64,000 nt of DNA. It comes from an uncultured Solirubrobacterales bacterium (GTDB taxonomy: Bacteria; Actinomycetota; Thermoleophilia; Solirubrobacterales; 70-9). The notes under the pieces were generated by a model, which did not search any database, had not been told where the DNA came from, and saw only the letters and a program-made list of their open reading frames with translations. Each line of letters begins with the position of its first letter. Position 1 is the stretch's first letter. The DNA lies in NCBI GenBank assembly GCA_903939845.1, contig CAJAIJ010000020.1:1-64000 (forward strand), written 5' to 3'. Shown piece after piece: positions 58,304-64,000 of the stretch. The translations under genes and the position numbers were made by a program.

Positions 58304-59233
58304 ATGCCCGAACTCGAATCGGACCTGCCCGCCTCACCGACAGAGGTCTCCGCAGCGCTGAGGGATTCCTCCTATCTGGCCGACGATTCGGCCGCACTGA
58401 TCGCGTTCCTGGCGCAGCGACTGGGGAAGCCGATCCTGGTCGAGGGACCGGCCGGAGTCGGGAAGACGGAGCTGGCCAAGGCGCTGGCGAGGTCGACCGG
58501 CAGGGAGCTCGTGCGGCTCCAGTGCTACGAGGGTCTCGACGAGGCCAAGGCGCTCTACGAGTGGAACTACCGGAAGCAGCTGCTCCAGATCCAGGCGAGC
58601 TCGGCAGGTGGTGAAGGCGAGGGAGGCCTCGACACGGTCTTCTCCGACGAGTTCCTGCTGGAGAGACCCCTGATGCGGGCGATCGCAAGTCCGGAGCCGG
58701 TGGTCCTGCTGATCGACGAGCTCGACAAGACGGACCAGGAGTTCGAGGCGATGCTGCTGGAGCTCCTGTCGGATTTCCAGATCACGATCCCGGAGTTGGG
58801 ACGGGTCGAGGCGACGACCCACCCGATCGTGGTGATCACCTCGAACAACTCGCGGGAGCTGACCGAGGCACTGAAGAGGAGATGTCTTTACCTCTGGATC
58901 GACTATCCGGAACCGGAGCTGGAGGCCGAGATCGTCAGGCTCCACGAGCCCGACATCGACGCCCGTCTGGCCGAGAGGCTGGTCGAGGTGATCGCGATGG
59001 TCAGGGCCCTCGACCTGAAGAAGCCACCTTCGATCTCGGAGTCGATCGACTGGGCGAGGACCCTGATCCTGATGGGCGCCGAGGACATCGACGAGACGAC
59101 ATTCAGGGAGTCGCTCTCAATCATCGTCAAGCACCGTTCCGACCTCGACGCGGTAGCCGAGAAGATTGCCCCGATGCTCGGGAACGGGTCGAGGCGAGCC
59201 GGACCCGGCCCATCCGGGAACGGGACTGCGTGA
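58304..59233 (+). CDS. MoxR-family AAA+ ATPase
   Basis: A 309-residue ATPase. Walker A EGPAGVGKTELAKALA, Walker B VLLIDELDKTDQEFEAMLLELL, sensor 1 VVITSNNSRELTEALKRRC and the Arg-finger region LYLWIDYPEPE identify the CoxD-like MoxR branch. Such ATPases work with a VWA partner in metal insertion or complex maturation; the partner is encoded 35 bases downstream. The start is ATG 58304, leaderless by its TATCCT box. Confidence 0.92.
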   Translation: MPELESDLPASPTEVSAALRDSSYLADDSAALIAFLAQRLGKPILVEGPAGVGKTELAKALARSTGRELVRLQCYEGLDEAKALYEWNYRKQLLQIQASSAGGEGEGGLDTVFSDEFLLERPLMRAIASPEPVVLLIDELDKTDQEFEAMLLELLSDFQITIPELGRVEATTHPIVVITSNNSRELTEALKRRCLYLWIDYPEPELEAEIVRLHEPDIDARLAERLVEVIAMVRALDLKKPPSISESIDWARTLILMGAEDIDETTFRESLSIIVKHRSDLDAVAEKIAPMLGNGSRRAGPGPSGNGTA

Positions 59234-59268
59234 CCGGACCGGGCGACCCTGACCGCCGAGGAGGCGGC

Positions 59269-60654
59269 ATGGCCGACCGGTTGATCGAGTTCACCGATCG
59301 ACTTCGGTCGGAAGGGGTGCCGGTAGGGACTTCCGAGCTCCTCGACGCGACCCTGGCCCTCGAGGCGATCCCCTGGCAGGAGCCGGCCGACTTCAGGGAG
59401 GCGATCGCGACCACCGTCGCGAAGTCGAGGAAGGACCGGGAGGTGTTCGACCTCGTGTTCGACGACTTCTTCTTCAGGGCGACCGAAACGGCCGCTCTGG
59501 AGCACGAAGATGGCGACCCGAGACCACAGGGAGAGCGACTGGATCCGGAGCTCCGCGAAGAGATCGACATGGATGCCCTCTCCGACGCCGTGATCGAGGC
59601 GATCCGATCCGGAAACGAATCGGCGATGGCCGATCTGGCGAGGCTTGCGATCGAGGTCTTCGCCAGGGAAGGCGAGCGTTCAGGTGTGGTCGGCGTCGAC
59701 CTGCAGCGGATCAGGCGAGGGCTCGACCTGTCGCCGGCCGATGCCGCTGACGCCGGCGGCGACGGACCGACGACGGCCGAGCGAATGAGATTCGAGCGTC
59801 ACCTGAGGAACGAACTCCGCCGGGAGCAGATCCGCAAACAGGGCGAGCTGCCTCCACCGAAGCCGCTCTCGGACCTCAACAGGAGCCTGCCGATGCGAGG
59901 CGCAGCCGACCTCGCCGAGGTCCAGCGCTCGGTGGCACGGATGAAGCGGCGCCTGGCGACGATCGGTCATGACCAGAGGGGTGCCACCCGTGGGCGGGTC
60001 GTCGACTTCCGTCGAACGGCCCGGGCATCGCTCCAGACGGGCGGAGTGCCGCTGGACCTCAGATATCGACCCCGCCGTCCACGCAAGCCCGAGATCTACG
60101 TCCTCTGCGACGTCTCTACTTCGGTCAGCTCGGCATCGACCTTCTTCCTCTCGGTCATCCATGCCATGCACGACGCCTTCCGGCGGCTGAGGAGCTTCGT
60201 CTTCATCGAGCGGATATCCGAGGTGACCGAACTGTTCGAGACCGAGCGGGACTTCGCCCGGGTCTCGGAGCGGATCACTGCGGAGGGCGGTGTTGCCGAC
60301 GTATCCGGTTACACCGACTACGGCCGGGTCTGGCAGGCATTCCTCGAGCAGGTCTCATCCGATCTCGGGCCCCGCTCGACCGTGATCGTCCTCGGCGACG
60401 CGAGGACGAACGGGCGGCCACCGGCCACCGCTGCCTTCGCCTCCGTCACCGACCGCGCGAACCGGACCTTCTGGCTCAATCCCGAACCAGAGCCCTACTG
60501 GAACTACGGCGACTCGGTCATGAGCAGCTACATCCCGTTCTGCGACGGCGCTTTCGAATGCTGGAAGACCGAGCACCTCGAGCAGTTCGTGGACGTGATC
60601 GCGACCGGCAGACCCCCGGTCGAACGGGCACCGGGGCGCCGCACCCGGCGCTAG
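59269..60654 (+). CDS. VWA domain protein, CoxE-like
   Basis: A 461-residue protein. The N-terminal half (FTDRLRSEGVPVGTSELLDATLAL ... VFDLVFDDFF) follows the CoxE pattern; residues about 275-460 are a von Willebrand A domain with MIDAS LCDVSTSVSSAS (DxSxS) and VTEL..DYGRVWQ. A basic middle region (RRTARASL) precedes it. AGGAGG supports ATG 59269 over an in-frame GTG at 59230 that overlaps the MoxR stop. It partners the MoxR ATPase, and no carbon monoxide dehydrogenase genes are near. Confidence 0.88.
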   Translation: MADRLIEFTDRLRSEGVPVGTSELLDATLALEAIPWQEPADFREAIATTVAKSRKDREVFDLVFDDFFFRATETAALEHEDGDPRPQGERLDPELREEIDMDALSDAVIEAIRSGNESAMADLARLAIEVFAREGERSGVVGVDLQRIRRGLDLSPADAADAGGDGPTTAERMRFERHLRNELRREQIRKQGELPPPKPLSDLNRSLPMRGAADLAEVQRSVARMKRRLATIGHDQRGATRGRVVDFRRTARASLQTGGVPLDLRYRPRRPRKPEIYVLCDVSTSVSSASTFFLSVIHAMHDAFRRLRSFVFIERISEVTELFETERDFARVSERITAEGGVADVSGYTDYGRVWQAFLEQVSSDLGPRSTVIVLGDARTNGRPPATAAFASVTDRANRTFWLNPEPEPYWNYGDSVMSSYIPFCDGAFECWKTEHLEQFVDVIATGRPPVERAPGRRTRR

Positions 60655-60672
60655 TGGGCCGGCACGCAGGGG

Positions 60673-62301
60673 TCAGTCGAAGCGGACCTGCTTGACCGTC
60701 GCCGAACGGTTGCCCTTGAGGTCGGTGGCCTCGACCACGAGCCTGGCTCTGACCCCCCTGAGCCTCCTGAGGCGTGACCCGTACCTGCCGGCGGGCCTCA
60801 ACCGCACGACCTTCTCGCCAGGGCGTTCGAATCGGAGCGGAACCCGTGCCAGGGTGACCTCGCCGGCCCCCTTTCCGGCCGCCCTCTTCAGCCTCGTGAC
60901 CAACCTGGCCTCGGCCTCGACCGGATACGAGAGGTCCGAAACCGAGATCGCGAAGCCCTGTCCGGACTTGATCAGGCCGCGCAGACCCGGCTTGCCGAGG
61001 GTCCGGATCCGGGTGACTGGGGCGGCGGTATCGAACACCGGCTCTCCCCTGGTCCGCCGGAACGGACCCGAGATCTCGAAGACGATGCCGCCCCCGGTCG
61101 CCCTCTGGGACGAGAAGTAGAGCCGGTTGCCGGTCGGATCGAAGACCGGACCGGTCAACTCCGATGAGGAGTGCTCGGGACCGGGCAGCTGGAGGAATGG
61201 AGCCGCCTGACCTTCGGTGCTGATGATGCAAATCTGGTGTTCGCCGGCGTCCTCGGCGACATAGAGATCGCCCGAGACCGGCGAGACCGTGACGTTGTCG
61301 GTGTCGTGGAGCGGGGCCTCCTCCCCGAGGGCTACCCCGTCATAGAGGACCTCGAGCATCTCCGATGCGCAGTGATAGGCGTAGACCCGATCGTCCTGGG
61401 TGGTGGCGAAGTAGACGACTCCATCGTCGTACCAGGCGCCCTCGCCCCGCTTGAAGGTCGTCGCCTCCGGAACCTGCTTGCGGGTCGGGACCGAGCCTGT
61501 GTATTCGGGGTCCGGAACCTCTGCCCACTCGACCTTTCCGTCGGGGTCCACGACCGCAACCTCCAACCGGCCCTTCGAAAGGTCCGGGTAACGGTCGGGG
61601 ACGAAGCGGTAGAAACAGCCGTCACCGAGATCCTCGGTCAGGAAGGCCTGCCTCCCGACCGGATCGATCACCGATGCCTCGTGCTTGAAGACCCCCATCG
61701 CCGGGTGGACGATCGCCTCCTTCTCGCCGAAGGGGTCGCACTCGAAGACCTGTCCGCGATCGAACTCCTCGCAGGAAAGCCAGGTGTTCCACGGAGTGGT
61801 GCCACCGGCACAGTTGATCGAGGTTCCCTCCAGGATCGGGTAGGCATCGGTGACCTCGAAGTCCCGGTCGAACCGGATCGCCGCGGTGCCGATCGTCCAG
61901 AGGGGTGGAACATCCGGGGCTTCGCTGTTGGAGACCAGGATGAACCCCCCATCTTTGGTGCGGTAGGTCCCCATGCCGTCGGGGAGCGTGTGGAAGGTGT
62001 AGGGCCGCGGTCCGATCTGCTGACCGGCCCGGGCAATCAACCTGGAGCTGAATCCATCCGGTAGCCGAACCCCGTTTCCATCGGGCGATCCGAGCGGGCC
62101 GTAGGGCCCTGCGCCCGGAACGGCCGGCGCCGCCATCGCCTCCAGTGCTCTCGAGAGGAGCCCACCGGACACCGCGGCTCCGGCCGCCGTCCCGACTCCG
62201 GCCCGAACCAGATCGCGTCTGGTGATCACACCACCACCCTGTGACCCTCCCTGATCGACATCGGCCTTCGGCTCCACTCCGGTTCCCTTCCGGGGCGACA
62301 T
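60673..62301 (-). CDS. PhoX-like (DUF839) secreted protein with a Tat signal
   Basis: A 542-residue exported protein. A twin-arginine motif (TRRDLVRAG) with a following hydrophobic stretch to about residue 58 indicates Tat export. The body has PhoX/DUF839 features: TFHTLPDGMGTYRTKDGGFILVSNSE, INCAGGTTPWNTWLSCEE (the cluster-binding region with Cys and Glu), GVFKHEASVIDP, and YFATTQDDRVYAY. A C-terminal 120-residue beta domain (VEATDLKGNRS) is extra. Phosphatase activity on phosphoesters with Ca/Fe is expected by family. No clear ribosome-binding site is seen. Confidence 0.82.
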   Translation of the reverse strand: MSPRKGTGVEPKADVDQGGSQGGGVITRRDLVRAGVGTAAGAAVSGGLLSRALEAMAAPAVPGAGPYGPLGSPDGNGVRLPDGFSSRLIARAGQQIGPRPYTFHTLPDGMGTYRTKDGGFILVSNSEAPDVPPLWTIGTAAIRFDRDFEVTDAYPILEGTSINCAGGTTPWNTWLSCEEFDRGQVFECDPFGEKEAIVHPAMGVFKHEASVIDPVGRQAFLTEDLGDGCFYRFVPDRYPDLSKGRLEVAVVDPDGKVEWAEVPDPEYTGSVPTRKQVPEATTFKRGEGAWYDDGVVYFATTQDDRVYAYHCASEMLEVLYDGVALGEEAPLHDTDNVTVSPVSGDLYVAEDAGEHQICIISTEGQAAPFLQLPGPEHSSSELTGPVFDPTGNRLYFSSQRATGGGIVFEISGPFRRTRGEPVFDTAAPVTRIRTLGKPGLRGLIKSGQGFAISVSDLSYPVEAEARLVTRLKRAAGKGAGEVTLARVPLRFERPGEKVVRLRPAGRYGSRLRRLRGVRARLVVEATDLKGNRSATVKQVRFD

Positions 62302-62418
62302 CCGGATCCGGACCGGGCGCCCCTCGTCGGCTATCTCGCTAACCCGGAACGATAGGTGAATATTCGGGCGGTCCGGGGAAAATCTCGTTATCCATCCGGC
62401 CCGAGTGGAGACGGAGGA

Positions 62419-62886
62419 TCAGGGAAGCGACCGGCGCGTCACCCAGGCGTCATCTGGACGGGCCAGCGATGTGACCTCCTCGGGGAGATCGCCCGACACG
62501 ATCTGGTCGAGGGTCACTGACTCCAGGACCTGCCTGAGGCTCGCCCTCACTGCGATCCAGACCTCCTGGAGGCTGGCGGCGTTGCCCCTGTAGGTGATCG
62601 ACTCGGGCGGCGCCGACTGGACGTTTGCGATCGGACCCTCGACCGCCCTGATGACTTCGGCCAGGTTCACCTCGGAAGACGGCTTCGCCAGCCAGTAGCC
62701 ACCTTTTGCGCCCCGACGAGTCCTCACTATTCCGGCCTTCTTCAGTTCGAGCAGGATCTGTTCGAGGAACTGCAGGGGGATGTCCTGGGCCTCGGCGAGG
62801 TGTTCGCCCTTGATCGGCTCGCCATCCGAGCTGGCCAGCTCGGCGGCAGCCCGGATCGCGTAGTCGGCTTTGGCTGAGACCCTCAC
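62419..62886 (-). CDS. Rrf2-family transcriptional regulator
   Basis: A 155-residue winged-helix regulator. VRVSAKADYAIRAAAELA, IKGEHLAEAQDIPLQFLEQILLELKKAGIVRTRRGAKGGYWLA is the Rrf2 DNA-binding core. The three Cys of IscR-type cluster ligands are absent, so it is an NsrR/CymR-like or cluster-free member. GTG 62886 was chosen because the conserved domain starts right there; TTG 62898 would add four residues. It is upstream of the PhoX-like gene on the same strand. Confidence 0.88.
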   Translation of the reverse strand: MRVSAKADYAIRAAAELASSDGEPIKGEHLAEAQDIPLQFLEQILLELKKAGIVRTRRGAKGGYWLAKPSSEVNLAEVIRAVEGPIANVQSAPPESITYRGNAASLQEVWIAVRASLRQVLESVTLDQIVSGDLPEEVTSLARPDDAWVTRRSLP

Positions 62887-62948
62887 CCGGCCATTCAATC
62901 AGGGGGATCGATCAGGGGCGTCGATCAGGGGCACGGCCAGCGCCGTCG

Positions 62949-63914
62949 TCACATTCCCCGGCCACGCCGACCGCTTGCCCTCAGCTTCCGTCGCTCGCGG
63001 GCGGGAGGCGGCGCCGAACCGTCCTGCTCCTCGCTGCGGATTCGAAAAGCGGTGATCTCGGTCTCTACCTCTCCGATCGAGGACTTGAGCTCGGCCAGCC
63101 GGTCGAGGGCGTTCTGGAGGGGGTCCGCCGCGATGCCCGACTCCTGCGCGGCCTGCAGCCGCTCTTCTGCCTCGTGGGTCCGCTCGGCGTCCCGGGCCTC
63201 CTCGACCGCATTGATGATGATCGCGATCAGGATGTTGATCAGCAGGAACGAAGCGATCAGGACGAAGCTGACGAAGAAGACCCAGGACCATCTGGTCACC
63301 TCCTGGCCTGCGAAGAGGATCTCGTTCCAGCCCTCGAGGGTCAGCACGGTGAAGAGGGTGAGCATGGCGCTGCCGATGTCACCCCACCGCTCGGGCAACT
63401 CCTCGCCGAAGATCTTCCACCCGACCATTCCGTAGATGAAGAGGAGCAGCACCGCCATCGCGGCCATCGAGGCGATCGGGGGAAGGGCCCTGCCCATCCC
63501 CGAGATCAGGACGCGAAGGTCTGGAAGGACGCTGACGACCCTCACGACCCGGAGCAGGCGGACCAGCCTCAGGAGCGAGGCGTTCTGGCGGACGCCCGGG
63601 ATGAAGACCGCGAAGACGACGACGAAGTCGAAGACGTTCCAGCCGTTCCGGAAGTAGTTCCAGGGCTCCTTCCCGTAAGAGGCGATCCTGAGCGAGACCT
63701 CGACGATGAAGACCCCCAGGAAGATCTCGTTGAGCAGATAGAGAGTGTCGCCGTAGCGATCGGTTATCCCGTTGTAGGTCTCGAGGCCGAGGACGATCGC
63801 GTTGAGCACGATGACGACGAAGATGAAGGCCTGAAACTTTCCGGAATCGACGATCCGGGCGATCGCCGGTATCCGGTGCACTCCGTCGCCAGGATCGATG
63901 CCTTCGCGTTCCAT
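62949..63914 (-). CDS. Voltage-gated ion channel, NaChBac/BacNav-like
   Basis: A 321-residue six-helix channel subunit. S1 (AFIFVVIVLNAIVLGLE), S2, S3 with NVFDFVVVFA, S4 with Arg every third residue (R116, R119, R122, R125 in LLRLVRLLRVVRVV), S5 at about 150-168, a pore loop, and S6 (WVFFVSFVLIASFLLINILIAIIINAV). The filter is TLEGWNEI at 192-199, against TLESWxx in NaChBac. The C-terminal coiled coil (LQNALDRLAELKSSIGEVETEI) fits a tetramer. TACCCT lies 9 bases before ATG 63914. Sodium or calcium selectivity is undecided. Confidence 0.9.
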   Translation of the reverse strand: MEREGIDPGDGVHRIPAIARIVDSGKFQAFIFVVIVLNAIVLGLETYNGITDRYGDTLYLLNEIFLGVFIVEVSLRIASYGKEPWNYFRNGWNVFDFVVVFAVFIPGVRQNASLLRLVRLLRVVRVVSVLPDLRVLISGMGRALPPIASMAAMAVLLLFIYGMVGWKIFGEELPERWGDIGSAMLTLFTVLTLEGWNEILFAGQEVTRWSWVFFVSFVLIASFLLINILIAIIINAVEEARDAERTHEAEERLQAAQESGIAADPLQNALDRLAELKSSIGEVETEITAFRIRSEEQDGSAPPPARERRKLRASGRRGRGM

Positions 63915-63973
63915 CGAAACGAAAGGGTATCCGAGCGGTCCATGGCCTCCCGGTGCGACATCGGCGGCCGACC

Positions 63974-63979
63974 TAGACT
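63974..63979 (+). promoter_or_regulatory. Candidate -10 element at the right edge
   Basis: TAGACT, 8 bases before ATG 63988, the same geometry as the leaderless genes elsewhere. Confidence 0.3.
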
Positions 63980-63987
63980 GCCCGGAA

Positions 63988-64000
63988 ATGGGCGACGGGA
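63988..64000 (+). CDS. Start of a gene running off the right edge
   Basis: ATG GGC GAC GGG follows a TAGACT box and is divergent from the channel gene. Only four codons are visible, so nothing can be said about its product. Confidence 0.3.

Noticed and set aside
1-64000. CRISPR arrays, prophage or toxin-antitoxin modules
   Set aside because: No regular spaced repeats, phage structural genes or recognisable toxin-antitoxin pairs were found on reading both strands.

Overview
The window is high-GC, densely coded bacterial chromosome, most likely from an actinobacterium of the Thermoleophilia/Solirubrobacterales type. This rests on strong G/C bias at third codon positions, frequent GTG and TTG starts, many apparently leaderless transcription units (a TAnnnT hexamer 6-9 bases before the start codon), and secreted proteins of a style common in that class. 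No rRNA, tRNA, CRISPR array, prophage or insertion sequence was recognised. No gene-free gap exceeds 300 bases; the largest is 32845-33128, between two divergent genes. Species-level assignment is not possible by eye.

Layout. 1-6040: dus-coaX, a GST-like gene, then an amine oxidase-folP-folB-folK-NTF2 operon with 4-base start/stop overlaps at three of its four junctions. 6041-14061: an accessory stretch of exported proteins (a barrel lipoprotein, an ABC solute-binding lipoprotein with a flavodoxin-like reductase, a large repeat protein with a CARDB-like tail, a small lipoprotein), a TetR regulator and a GNAT protein; two of these loci share a near-identical 20-base site. 14065-21200: ftsH, hpt, tilS, a MerR-type HTH/adenylate cyclase fusion, glnK and amt. 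21438-24839: plsC, an SDR-like protein lacking its catalytic Tyr/Lys, two small coiled-coil proteins and a phosphorylase. 25014-30756: a three-module murein hydrolase, a gene with no ordinary start codon, a HAD phosphatase and a subtilase with an altered triad. 30841-36991: a hydroxyacyl-CoA dehydrogenase/enoyl-CoA hydratase fusion, DEAD-box helicase, cold shock protein, metallo-hydrolase and aminotransferase. 37002-44574: cfa, padR, recD2, an ImmA/IrrE protease-unknown-sigma factor cassette and a DAO-family oxidase.

44600-48000 is a compositionally distinct (more A/T-rich) restriction-modification island: a C5 cytosine methyltransferase, a vsr repair endonuclease broken by one in-frame TAG, and two flanking genes that look like restriction endonucleases. 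48082-52683 holds a MacB/FtsX-type ABC exporter and an acyl-CoA dehydrogenase with a palindromic operator. 52834-64000 holds small conserved proteins, a Bcp peroxiredoxin, a Na/Ca antiporter with a lipoprotein, an ArsA-type ATPase with a zinc-motif partner, PPK2, a MoxR/CoxE pair, a PhoX-like protein, an Rrf2 regulator and a bacterial voltage-gated channel with an unusual selectivity filter; the start of a further gene sits at the right edge.

No wholly new system can be proved from sequence alone. The best candidates for something undescribed are the sigma factor/unknown protein/ImmA protease cassette (41058-42991) and the restriction island with its interrupted vsr (44647-47937).
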